This document shows positions 34,850 to 45,038 of a stretch of DNA of 64,000 nt, in pieces. The translations under genes and the position numbers were made by a program. The notes beneath the pieces are model-generated. The model saw only the letters and a program-made list of their open reading frames with translations. It was not told the origin of the DNA and did not search any database. How positions within the stretch are numbered: position 1 is the stretch's first letter; every line of letters begins with the position of its first letter. This stretch comes from Pleurostoma richardsiae (taxonomy: Eukaryota; Ascomycota; Sordariomycetes; Calosphaeriales; Pleurostomataceae): contig JANBVO010000021.1 in the NCBI GenBank assembly GCA_030052745.1, positions 310,001 through 374,000 of the forward strand, read 5' to 3'.

Positions 34850-36187
34850 ATGGAAAGTACCCACGGCATTTTCACTGCACGGGCTGACCCGTTGACAGTT
34901 CCGGACCGGGTCCTCGACTCCGTCCTCGACAGAGGCTACATCCCGCACGTCGTCATCCGCCTCGGCATCCGGAGGCAGATCGCGCAGCGGCTCAAGGAGA
35001 TCCGCACCTCCTCCCTCGCGGCCGCATACGAGCGCAAGATGACGTTCATCGAGCGCGCCCGCTCGCGGCCCATAGCAATAGAGACGGCGGCCGCCAACAA
35101 GCAGCACTACGAGGTCGGCACCGGGGTGCTCGTCGCGTGCCTCGGGCCCCGCATGAAGTACTCGTCCTGCCTGTACCCGAAGGGGCGCGAGACGCTGGCG
35201 CAGGCGGAGGAGGCGATGCTGAGGACGTACGTCGAGAAGGCGGGGCTGCAGGACGGCATGAGCATCCTCGACCTGGGGTGTGTTAGCTGTCCCATTTCCT
35301 TGAGTGATCCCAGGCGGTGGGAGAAGATTTCTGATGTGTGAGTACTCTGTAGGTGCGGATGGGGCTCAGCAGCGCTGTACTTCGCCGAGGTGCTGCCGCG
35401 GTCCAGGGTCACGGCGTTCTCCAACTCCAAGACGCAGAAGGAGTACATCGACTCCAAAGCCAGGGCGAAGAATCTCAGCAACTTGACTGTCATTACCGGA
35501 AACGTGGTGGACTATGAGTTTGAGGCCGAGAGCTTCGATCGAGTGGTCTCCATCGAGGTGAGTACAAACTTTGGCGAAGAGAAGAAACTCGTAGAAACGA
35601 CGGGTGGCAGAGGCGGCTGACTGGCAGCAAAAAGCTCTTCGAGCATATGAAGAACTATGAGCTGCTTATGGCCAAAATCGCAAGAGCGCTGAAGCCGAAA
35701 GGAAAGCTGTTTGTGCATATCTTCACGCACAGGACGATGCCGTATGACTACGAGGAGGGTTGGATGACCACTTATTTCTTCACCGGAGGGACGATGCCCT
35801 CCGCGGATCTGCTGCTGTACTTCCAGCGCGACCTGAAGATCGAGAAGGAGTGGTGGGTATCTGGACGCCACTACTCCAAGACCTGTGAGGTAAGTGATAC
35901 CGGAATCTGCGAGCCTGATCCCAGCCATTTCTTGAACGGTTGAGTCTGACGCTGGCGTACAGGATTGGTTATCAAAGATGAGAGCGCACAAGAAGGAGAT
36001 ATGGCCGCATCTTCAGGAGACGTATGGTGCGGAGAATGCCAGAAAGTGGTACAATCGATGGAAGATATTCTTCATGGCTTGCTCGGAACTGTTCGCCTAT
36101 GATGGTGGTGATACATGGGGAGTTGCCCATTATCTGTTCGAGAAGCCCGCCGTAAGCTTGCTAGGAGAGACGAAACAGGCGATCTGA
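34850..36187 (+). CDS. SAM-dependent methyltransferase, cyclopropane-fatty-acid synthase / coclaurine N-methyltransferase type
   Basis: Exons 34850-35277, 35353-35557, 35635-35889 and 35963-36187 give 370 residues. The motif [20 protein letters not shown] corresponds to the family block that precedes the SAM site. ILDLGCGWGS (motif I, split by intron 1) binds S-adenosylmethionine. [14 protein letters not shown] and [15 protein letters not shown] follow in the usual order, and the C-terminus contains [18 protein letters not shown]. The closest remembered relatives are CFA-synthase-like and coclaurine-N-methyltransferase-like enzymes, which methylate lipid double bonds or amines; the substrate cannot be read from sequence. 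The start is the nearest in-frame ATG, and the conserved region begins about 20 residues later, so a slightly different start is possible. It follows the P450 on the same strand. Confidence 0.87.
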
Positions 36188-36345
36188 ATCCGTAATATCC
36201 CGTCTCCATAGGCTGTTGTATAGTACAGAGCCCACGACCTTCCTAGAATAGACCCTGCCTGGATTGGTTCGTAATATATCGCCACAAATCAGGTCGAACC
36301 TAACGCCGCGGTCTATGCACAATCGTTTATTCGAGATAAACCTCC

Positions 36346-36627
36346 TCAATGGTCCCAAGGGTGCCTCCAGCCCATCAATACCGGGCCTACATAGTCAGTT
36401 GTCAGTCGCTGCTCGTATCGTCGTTTAGAAGGTCAGGTCATACCGTCTTTCTTCGCGCGGTACATCAACTAGCAAGAAAGTTAGCTACGTGCAACGCATA
36501 GTAGCAGCGGTGGAATGCTTACAAAGAACCACATGCTTGCTCCCAGCGCCGTTGCCGTGAATCTGTACAATGGGCGAACGTGAGGGCGAAAGGTCGCCGG
36601 GAATTTCGGGGGAGGTTGAGCAGCCAT
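36346..36627 (-). CDS. NDUFB2: Complex I accessory subunit, NDUFB2-like (56 residues)
   Basis: A small three-exon gene: 36523-36627, 36444-36468 (only 25 nt) and 36346-36386, with introns of 54 and 57 nt (GTAAGC and GTATGA donors; CTAG and GTAG acceptors). The 56-residue product starts MAAQPPPKFPATFRPHVRPL, then a hydrophobic segment near ATALGASMWFFLMYR, and ends in KKDGPVLMGWRHPWDH. The YRAKxDGPVxxGWRHPW ending matches the NDUFB2-type subunit of mitochondrial NADH:ubiquinone oxidoreductase in plants and fungi. It is a one-helix inner-membrane protein of the membrane arm. The exons are so short that the gene is easily missed. Exact phase closure across both introns supports the model. Confidence 0.8.
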
Positions 36628-37189
36628 TGTGACGTTTTCTGTTGCCTGTGGTTCAGTAATTGCAGCTCTAGAAGGTGCGATCGAATCTGAGGGCGAAAAG
36701 GGGACTCAATTGACTCACTTCACTGTCGTGTCGCAATGTGGTTGCGAGAGGACGCCTTCGACTGAATGAACGGAATAACGAGGTTGAAGCAGTTCCGAGG
36801 GTACCAAGGAGCTCCGGGTCCTCATTGATGCCTCAAATAGCAGGCACCGAGGCTTCATTTCTATTGTGGCTGTTGTTCCCCACATAATTACGCCCCAGTG
36901 GCTGGTGCAACGGGTATCTATGGCAAAGCACCAATGGGATTTCGTTCGCGACAGCAAGCAGGTTCACCTCGCCTTATTCCTATTGTCTACCTCCGTACGG
37001 AGAACAATCAAAGGGAGCCCTAGTTTCTCTCTCGATGCAGGCCCATCCTTCTCCCAGATCATCTCAGACCCCTTCATAGGCATGTCTGACCTGGTCAAAT
37101 TTTTGTTCTCGTCTACCATCACGTTCTGTACGTGATCCGACCAGATCTTTCGGCTCATCGCAGCGGCTCGAACCGATCCCTCTGCGGCC
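36628..37189. promoter_or_regulatory. Divergent intergenic region
   Basis: Lies between the starts of the NDUFB2-like gene (minus) and the BUR1-like kinase gene (plus). Probably holds both promoters. No specific site is recognised. Confidence 0.45.
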
Positions 37190-39109
37190 ATGAGTGGCTC
37201 CGAAGGTCAGCCTCGCGACTCTGTGTCGCCGCGTTCATTCGCGATCCGGCACCAGCGACCGAAGGATAGCTATACAGGATGCTCGAAAATCGGCGACTAC
37301 GAGATATTGGGCAAACTGGGCGAGGGAACGTTTGGTGAAGTCCATCGGGCACGGTCTAAGAGAACAGGCGCTCATGTGGCCATGAAGAAGATCATCATGC
37401 ACAATGAGAAGGACGGGGTAGGTTTCTAGGGGTACATAAGACCTTTATTCCTAAAGCGGCATGCTAACACGGGCGAAGTTTCCTATCACGGCTCTCCGAG
37501 AAATCAAGCTCCTCAAGCTTCTGTCACATAAGAACGTCCTTCGCCTCGAGGACATGGCTGTCGAGCATCCACCGAGGAGCAGTGGGTTTAAGTTGCACCC
37601 TAGTAGTCAGGGCGGTTCACTGACACGCCATGTGCTAGCCGACAAGCGCAAAAGGCCCATCATGTATATGGTTACTCCCTACATGGATCACGATCTGTCT
37701 GGCCTACTCGACAACCCCTCAGTCCACTTCACTGAGCCCCAGATCAAATGCTACATGCTACAGCTCCTAGAGGGCCTCAAGTATCTTCACGAGAACCACA
37801 TCCTCCATCGAGATATGAAAGCCGCGAACCTGCTCATCAACAACCATGGCATTCTCCAGATCGCGGATTTTGGCCTGGCAAGACACTATGAAGGCTCCGT
37901 TCCGAAACCAGGAGGTGGAGGCGGAGATGGGAGGCGAGATTACACTAGCCTCGTCGTAACGCGATGGTACAGACCACCGGAGCTGCTTCTGCACCTGAAG
38001 AGATATACGACGGCTATCGATATGTGGGGAGTGGGGTAAGTAGCCACGGAGAGTTTGAGGCTGGTTCAGCCGACTAACTCATGTTGCTGCAGCTGTGTCT
38101 TTGGAGAGATGCTTGTCGGAAAGCCCATCCTGGCTGGCGAGAGCGATGGCCATCAACTGGAAATCATCTTTGACTTGTGCGGTACGCCGACTGACGAGAC
38201 AATGCCGGGTTGGCGAGCTCTCCCAGGTGCGGAAGCTATATCACCGAGACCGAGACCTGGCAACCTCCCCCAAAAATTCAGAGAGTATGGATTCAAGAAG
38301 ATGTGACTATAGCCTAGGAAATTTGCTGACATAATATCAGATTCGGGCCGCAAGCTGTTTCTCTCCTCAAAGAGCTGCTGAAACTGGACTGGCGGACGCG
38401 CATAAACGCAATAGATGCGTTGCAGCACCCCTACTTTCGCACGGCTCCATATCCTGCAGAACCTGGAGACCTGCCTACCTTTGAGGAGAGTCATGAACTC
38501 GACAGACGAAAGTTCCACGATCGCAAAGCAGCCCTTCCACCTGCCCCCAAAGGTGGTACGGTTGGGCGCGGGCCTCTGGATGGAGTAAACGGCCCAATTG
38601 CAGGATACAACAGCGGGGACGGCTACGGTTCGCGAAATGGTGTTAATGGTCGCTATCCGCACCCCAGCTCTCACGGGCCGCCGCCACATAGGAATGGGGC
38701 ATTCCCAGGGGACGACCGGAGACAACCAGCATGGCATCGAGAGCGGGGTCTTCCCCCACGGCCGCCGCCGCCAGTAGATAACTATATGAATGGATGGGAT
38801 GGCGGGATAGATCATCGTGACGCATATCGGGATCGAGACAGACCACCAAGGAGCAGAGGAGGGCCTCCAAGAAATGACGTGGACACCTACATTCCTGCCT
38901 ACGACCCCCGAAGAGACGACCGGCTACCACCGCGGGAGGACCGAAGACGGCATGATGACTGGGATGATAGGTGGCACGATAGGGATCGTGGTCGGGGTGA
39001 ATATGAAGCTCGAGCACGTGCTAGTAGGACGCGAAGCCGGAGCAGGTCACCAGGGATGCGGGACAGAGACCGTGACTATGCCAGAGACAGGGATATCTAT
39101 CGGAGATGA
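37190..39109 (+). CDS. BUR1: Cyclin-dependent kinase BUR1/CDK9-like
   Basis: Exons 37190-37417, 37479-38035, 38093-38284 and 38341-39109 give 581 residues. The kinase domain carries the glycine loop [13 protein letters not shown], the catalytic Lys in VAMKK, the CDK-type helix [18 protein letters not shown], the loop HRDMKAAN (about 186), DFGLAR and the activation segment [15 protein letters not shown]. The ending [20 protein letters not shown] is typical of BUR1/CDK9. Beyond residue ~360 the tail is Gly/Arg/Asp/Pro-rich with RS-type repeats. In yeast the BUR1-BUR2 pair phosphorylates the RNA polymerase II tail and elongation factors; the same nuclear role is inferred. A second in-frame donor 18 nt downstream of 38284 (at 38303) would give a 38-nt intron and six extra residues. 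Confidence 0.9.
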
Positions 39110-39393
39110 GATGCTGGGGAAGGACCTCTTTACCAAGACATATCACTAAGAGGCTGGCGGGATCCGTTGGATCCTAGTTCAATACCGGCCTACGGCGTTC
39201 AGGTGATGTTCGGACAATGGAGTTCGGAAAGGCATGGCTAGCGATCACGAAGGACATGATGCGATACGCCTTGGGCGTGGCGTACAGGCTTGATATTCAG
39301 TAGCAGGAAAGGAAGACTTGAGCCGAGCATATCGGAATCTGCGGCGATCTACGGCGACCTCGTTGGTCTAAACTAGGAAAGTGAAATTGACCT

Positions 39394-40104
39394 TTACTCA
39401 GAATCGTCCTCCTCCAAGATGGTTTGCGACAATAACCCTTCAGTGTACCTCTTGCGCCTGAAGTTAGGGGTATGCGGCTGTTCCTCGAGCCATGGCCAGT
39501 CTGACTCCTGCGAGCTCTGGTCGTCCAAAATTTGCTGCTTCTCGTCCGCCTCCGACTTGACGTGTCCCATCGCCTCTTGGTTGCTTGAGTCGATACCAAG
39601 TACCGAGACAACTGTGCTTGAAGTGAGCTGTAACACCATGCCAGCAACAATTCCCACAAACGCCGCGCTTCCAAACTGATTATGGACTTGTTAGGATCAT
39701 CATAGATTCCCAGTAACAGAAATGTGTATCAAAAGGGGTAGGCAGGGTCAAACCAACATAGATATAAAACGGCTGCGAGACAAGGTTAGCTGACCAGTCT
39801 TCGTACTTCTAATCCGTCTTACCGACTGTATCCCACTTACCTCGATGTTTGGCATCTTATTCATCAGATAAATAAACGGAGCGAGCATGAATCGGATCGT
39901 CCAGATGACGGGTGAGATGATAACGAGGACGACTCCAAGCAGCGTATGGAGTGGCCATATTGCGAACCATGAGACGAGCCATACGACGGCCCTCGTCAGC
40001 AGGACCACGAGGCCCAGCAGAACGGAGAAAGTCTGCGACAACACGGACCACGTAGTGCCGGCCCACACGGCGGCGTCCGCGGTGGATATTTCGACCTTGT
40101 CCAT
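39394..40104 (-). CDS. Small multi-pass membrane protein with a 15-nt exon
   Basis: Exons 39841-40104, 39758-39772 (15 nt) and 39394-39675 give 186 residues in perfect phase. The first half has closely spaced hydrophobic segments: TWSVLSQTFSVLLGLVVLL, VVWLVSWFAIWPLHTLLGVV and VWTIRFMLAPFIYL-like sequence. A last segment, FGSAAFVGIVAGMVLQLTSS, follows the micro-exon (PFYIY). The C-terminal ~75 residues are acidic and soluble. No named family is recognised; it looks like a conserved fungal integral membrane protein, perhaps of the endoplasmic reticulum. An in-frame ATG at 40245 would add 47 residues, but MDKVEIS at 40104 is a better start before the first hydrophobic segment. It shares the 40105-40940 region with AMPK beta. 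Confidence 0.75.
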
Positions 40105-40940
40105 AGAGGAGGAGGAAAAGGAGGAGGATGGCTCTGTCTGCACTAGAGCATCACGTTGTTGTGGGTTATTGTGGACAGCAGGACAGAGAGGTTGCTCCAG
40201 AAGACGAAGATCGCTGCAGGTACCTCGAGGAACGATAGGTAGCACAACGCAGCTGTTCCGGCTCGAGATTTGTGTTATGAAGCCATCACAGATCTGGGCG
40301 CAGTTGCGGCTCTTCTAAAACGACGTCGAGATGCACATGTCATCATTCCTTCCGTGTCACACGGCGATCATCTCGCCGGGGTCGAGCACGGCCCCGTCTC
40401 GGTGCTTCCCCCAGTGCAGTGCCCCAGTGCCGAGACCCGCTGTCTCAAAATGCGTACGCTTTGGGGGGTTGAGGTGGACTATATCAGTTAAATCAATACT
40501 TTCTATGCCACGGTTGTACAGCGCCACAGTTATGTACTGATCTATCTTTGGTGGGGGAGGGCTCGGCCAGCGCCAACAGCCCCGGAATATGACATGCATT
40601 CGGGTTCATTCCACCACTGTACCTGACTGTACAATTCCTCGACCTCAGCCGCTGCGAACCTTGCCAACGTGCCCCCGTCTTATCTTCACGTCTCGTATTT
40701 ACCTATCTCCCGAGTTCCCGTCCGCGCCATACACCACTCGATCATTTCGAAGCGCCGCCCAACCTGCCATGTGCCTGGACTGAGTGGCAAGCAGTCCCAC
40801 CGGTCTGATTGCGTCGCTTATTCAGTAATGATCTGAACTCGTCTGGACTTGCGACCGAACTCGTTACCTGACGCCAGCCTTGATGATACTCGTCGGACAA
40901 AGCATCCTTCCCACGGTCTCTCTCCCTCTCTCCCTGGAAA
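40105..40940. promoter_or_regulatory. Divergent intergenic region
   Basis: Between the starts of the membrane-protein gene (minus) and AMPK beta (plus). A pyrimidine-rich stretch directly precedes the AMPK beta start (about 40910-40938), as is usual for fungal leaders. Confidence 0.45.
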
Positions 40941-42446
40941 ATGGGCAACAGCCCCTCTACGCCCAGATCAGCGACGCCCGCTTCCAGCGGTCATGGAAGC
41001 GGTCATGATTCGCCGCGACACCCCTCCAAGAGGGACTCGAGGCATCCTCCCATCCCCATCCACAACCATAAAGCACCAGCGCCTCCCGAGCCGTCCAAGG
41101 TTCAGGCTCAAGGCTCGACGGCCATCAACCGATCCGGCAAGGGACCCCAACCTCCTCGTCCGTTCATCGCCTCTTCGCCCTCTGCTACCCCGCCAAAGCA
41201 GCAGCAGCAGCAGCAGCAGCCACAGTCAGAGCCCCGGCATGACCAACCCAGCAAGCCAGTCGACGTACCCAACTCTCACCAGCCCGGTGCTCAAGCGGGG
41301 TCCGCAACCTCCCCGACGTCACCGTATACCGACATGATGGACCCGGCGACGATACCGCTTAACAGCGTGCAGGATATGTCGTACCTGACGCGGCCGCCGC
41401 GGCTGCCCCTCCCCATAGAGGAGGAGGTTCACACCCCGGGCTCACCCATCATCGCCCCTGCCGACATAGGGGAGCCGATCGAGTCTGTGGACGGTCTGGA
41501 CTCTGATAGCAACCTGCCGCGGAGGTCCTCGACGCTCAGCAACACGACGGTAGACGACGAGGATGCCGAAGAGCTGCGTGTCGACAAGACGAGGCCGACG
41601 GTGCCTACAAGACTGGAGTGGCGGGGAGGCGGAGAAAAGGTTTATGTTACTGGCACAATCTTCCAGTGGAATCGCAAGCAGAGATTACATCCGGTGTGAG
41701 TAGTACAGCCGTTTCCTCCTCGGCGTATGCATATATTTGCAGATCTAACACCTACTGTGCTACAGCGAGGGGCAGCCAGGCGTCTTCGCTACCACCATCA
41801 ACATCCTGCCAGGAACGCACCACATACGATTCCTGGTGGATAATAACATGCAGACGTCACCAGATTTACCAACCACAGTTGACTTTGGCAACAACTTGGT
41901 CAATTACATCGAGGTCAATCCCGACGACGTAGCTGCCGCAGCACGAAAGAAGGCGGCTGCTGCGCCTGAGGGCGGCAAAGCTGCAGAAGCCTCGCTGGAG
42001 CCAGCCCGCTCCGAGCTAGATCAAAAGGCAAAGGAGCCAAAGGGCAGGCCCGTCCCTCCAACGGACCAGTTTATCTATGAGATTCCCAAGTACCTTGTCG
42101 ACTTCGATCAGCCGGAGGAGTCCCTGCAATATCAGAACGCCGTAGCGGCCATCGAGAAGCTTCCCACGCCGCCAAGTCTGCCAGGATTTCTCGGAAAGCC
42201 GATATTGAACGCATCCGTCCTGATCAAGGACGACAACAGCGTCCTGAACATGCCCAACCACACCGTGCTGAACCACCTAGCCACAAGCAGCATCAAGAAT
42301 AATGTCCTGGCTGTATCCGCAACAACACGGTATAAGAGCAAGGTGAGTCCCTACCCCTTATCGTCTCGTAGCAGATGAACTCGGCTTACAATGCGTGACA
42401 GTACGTCACGACCATCGTATATAAGCCTACATCGCCAGATGAGTAG
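40941..42446 (+). CDS. AMPK/Snf1 complex beta subunit (Gal83/Sip-like)
   Basis: Exons 40941-41695, 41766-42342 and 42402-42446 give 458 residues. The N-terminus MGNSPSTP is a canonical N-myristoylation signal. A disordered Pro/Ser/Gln-rich region follows, with a poly-Gln run. Residues about 225-300 form the glycogen-binding CBM48 module (LEWRGGGEKVYVTGTIFQW, then GVFATTINILPGTHHIRFLV). The C-terminal ASC domain (FIYEIPKYLVDF, NHTVLNHLATSSIKNNVLAV, RYKSKYVTTIVYKP) binds the alpha and gamma subunits. The protein scaffolds and localises the energy-sensing kinase that controls carbon-source use. The last exon codes for only 14 residues. Motifs are intact and the assignment is strong. Confidence 0.95.
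41199..41225. repeat. CAG trinucleotide run (poly-Gln coding)
   Basis: About eight CAG codons in exon 1 of AMPK beta encode poly-glutamine in the disordered N-terminal region. Confidence 0.85.
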
Positions 42447-42686
42447 CTAGGTTTTGACATTGGTGTATGTCAATAATTTTTGGGAGTTTTTGGAGATATA
42501 ATATGGCTGGCTGGTCTATACGGAGCGCCAGCGTTGACGGATAACGGGGCGTGCGTGGATGTGGGTTAAAATCTCCGTGATGATCTTGTTCGCGGAGTCC
42601 ATAAAAGACGGGGAGGGATCGAAATAGGCCCTGTGCCGCGACCGGGAGCGATCGGTCAGGGAGTTAGACTGCAGTTGAACGGGACA

Positions 42687-43766
42687 TCAATCCCTCCATT
42701 TGACGTGTACCTCGTCTGTCCTGAACCGCTGCGTGCATGTGGCCTCCTCCAACGGGGTTCGGAACCCAGTCTCGTACGCAAGCAGGCCCGCATGGGCAAT
42801 CATGATGCCGTTGTCTATGCAGAACCGCTCGTCCGTTGCGTAGACGCTGCCTCCTCTCTCCGCGGCCATCGCGCCCATCATCTCCTGCAGCCGCTCGTTG
42901 CAGCCCACGCCGCCGACGACCAGCACCTGGTTGCTCCCGACGTGCGCCATCGCCCGCTCCGTGATCTCCACCAGCATCGCGAACACCGTCTCCTGCAGGC
43001 TGAAGCACAGGTCCTCCGGGGTGATGGGCCGCCCGTCCGCCCCCGGCTTCCCGGCGCGCATCTGCGCCGCCAGGTCGTCGGCCCGCGCCAGGATGCCGGA
43101 GAAGGAGCAGTCCATGCCCTTGACCGTGTAGGGCAGGTCGTGCAGCACGCCGCCGCCCTCCCTCGCGGCGGCGGCCTTGGCCATCTGCTCGATGTTGTAC
43201 CCGGGCGCCGGGTCGTTGGGGATCTCGAGGGTGCGCGCGAACCGGTCGAGGCAGTTGCCCACGGCGATGTCGAGCGCCTCGCCGAAGATGCGGTACCGCT
43301 GCTCCGCGTAGGCGATGACCTGCGTGTTGCCCCCGCTGACGTACAGCACCACGGGGTCCCACGCGCCCGTGATCTCCCGGCCCATCTCGATGTGGCCCAC
43401 GCAGTGGTTCACGCCCACGAGGGGCCGGCCCCACAGCAGGGAGAGGGTGCGGGCCGCGATGGCGACGGAGGTGAGGGGGGCGCCCATGCCGGGCCCCTTG
43501 GTGTAGCAGATGCAGTCGACGTCGGCCGGGGTGATGCCCGCGTCGGCGAGGGCGCGGCGCGCCACGGAGACGAAGAAGGCGCGGTGGTGGTGCGCCGTGT
43601 CCTTGGGGAGGAAGCCGGTGCCCGGCGGGGAGTTGTAGGTGTGCCGGACGTTGGCGAGGACGGTGGCGGGGCCGGATCCGTCGGCCGGGTGGGCGATGAT
43701 GCCGATTCCCAGCTTGTTGGCTGAGCCCTCGCAGCCTACGGCGATGCGAGGTTTTCTTTTCTCCAT
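42687..43766 (-). CDS. KAE1: tRNA N6-threonylcarbamoyladenosine synthase KAE1 (EKC/KEOPS)
   Basis: A single 359-residue exon. It begins [16 protein letters not shown] and contains the metal-binding HxxxH in [11 protein letters not shown] (His121 and His125), the ASKHA nucleotide loop [53 protein letters not shown] and [16 protein letters not shown]. Length and motifs match cytosolic/nuclear Kae1/OSGEP rather than the mitochondrial Qri7. The enzyme transfers threonylcarbamoyl to A37 of ANN-decoding tRNAs within the KEOPS complex, which in yeast also affects telomeres and transcription. The gene is very GC-rich in third codon positions, so an antisense 363-codon frame stays open across it; that frame is a shadow. 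It is convergent with AMPK beta, 240 nt away. Confidence 0.96.
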   Translation of the reverse strand: MEKRKPRIAVGCEGSANKLGIGIIAHPADGSGPATVLANVRHTYNSPPGTGFLPKDTAHHHRAFFVSVARRALADAGITPADVDCICYTKGPGMGAPLTSVAIAARTLSLLWGRPLVGVNHCVGHIEMGREITGAWDPVVLYVSGGNTQVIAYAEQRYRIFGEALDIAVGNCLDRFARTLEIPNDPAPGYNIEQMAKAAAAREGGGVLHDLPYTVKGMDCSFSGILARADDLAAQMRAGKPGADGRPITPEDLCFSLQETVFAMLVEITERAMAHVGSNQVLVVGGVGCNERLQEMMGAMAAERGGSVYATDERFCIDNGIMIAHAGLLAYETGFRTPLEEATCTQRFRTDEVHVKWRD

Positions 43767-45038
43767 CTTTTGTGGTATATGTGGGATTCTAAATGGGAAG
43801 CTCCTGAGAATATAAAGTCACAGGACTGTTCTGTTGAGAAAGTTTCCTGTCCTGCAGGCTCCTTAGTGCTGTTAGGTTCGTGACAGCTTGTAATCGATCA
43901 GAGACTCAAATCCAGGATAGACAACCAGTTTGATAGACCGGATATGCCGACGAGAGAAGTGCTATATCAAGTCCTGACTGAGGATCGTACCGTACTCTAT
44001 ACAAGCATGCGAGCGATACCTTCAAAATGTCGTCTCGACCTTGTCGATGGTGGGGCAATGGAGGGGCAGGCGAGTGTCCGTTTATTGCATATAGATAAGG
44101 GAGCCCACAAGTGACGTTGACGTTTGTCCCGTTTAACTGCCTAGCGCCGGCGGCAGGGCACAGAAGCGCGAAATCATTTTCGGAAGTGCCCACAAAGGCT
44201 CCGGACCCAATGGATCCTGGTCATCCGGCGGTCCTTAGACCGAATTATGACCTTGCCTCACCTTTCCAGCCCTCGACTCCTCCTCCGTATTAGTCTGCCA
44301 ACCGCACAACTGTGTCGCCGCCCTCTTGCCCAAGTTCCCCTGATCACCCACAGGAACTTCTTTGAAGCCGGCTGCTGCTTGTTTCTTATTCTGCACCGGG
44401 GAGACAACACATGGCCTAGCAACCTGCATTAAAGGGCAGGCGCAGAGCTCCCCTCTCACATTCTGTAACGCGGCATCTCTCTTCACCGTCACAGACTTCT
44501 CAACAGACTGCGAACAAGATTCGACACGGCACGGCATTTTCCTCTCTTCTCGACACTTCTGAAGTTATATTGCAGCAGTCTTACGGCATGCCAGCCACTA
44601 GACAAGGCTCCTCCAGACTCCTTGGAGGTGAGTGACCCGAGTTTCTAGGTTGCTGTCTACAGAATTGTGCTGACGACGATTCTAGGCTCGCGCAATATGC
44701 CGACTGCTGAATCAGTGTCACAGGCTCAGTGATCACGAACTTCGAAGAACAGGCATGCGCATGGGGGTACAATCCCATTGTTCGACATTTCTATTCCTCC
44801 CTCGATTTGGGATTCGACTTCAGTATACCGCCAACTCCGGCCATCATACACGCGATGCAAGACCACTATATTTACACACGCGGAACCGCCGCCATGAAAC
44901 GCCATCCAAAACCCAAGGAACCCTTTCCCTGGTCAACGCCAATGCTTGCTCATCTGAAGAACAGGGGGTATACCAAGCCGACAACATTGAGAAGAGGGGG
45001 GAAACGTCCAGGAGACTATGTAACAGGAAGGCTTGATC
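43767..45038. other. Intergenic spacer
   Basis: Upstream region of KAE1 (minus) and 3' flank of EPL1 (minus). No credible coding or RNA feature is seen. Confidence 0.45.

Noticed and set aside
42633-43724. 363-codon frame antisense to KAE1
   Set aside because: It is a shadow of KAE1 caused by very high GC at third codon positions; the His/Gly/Val/Arg-rich translation is not protein-like.
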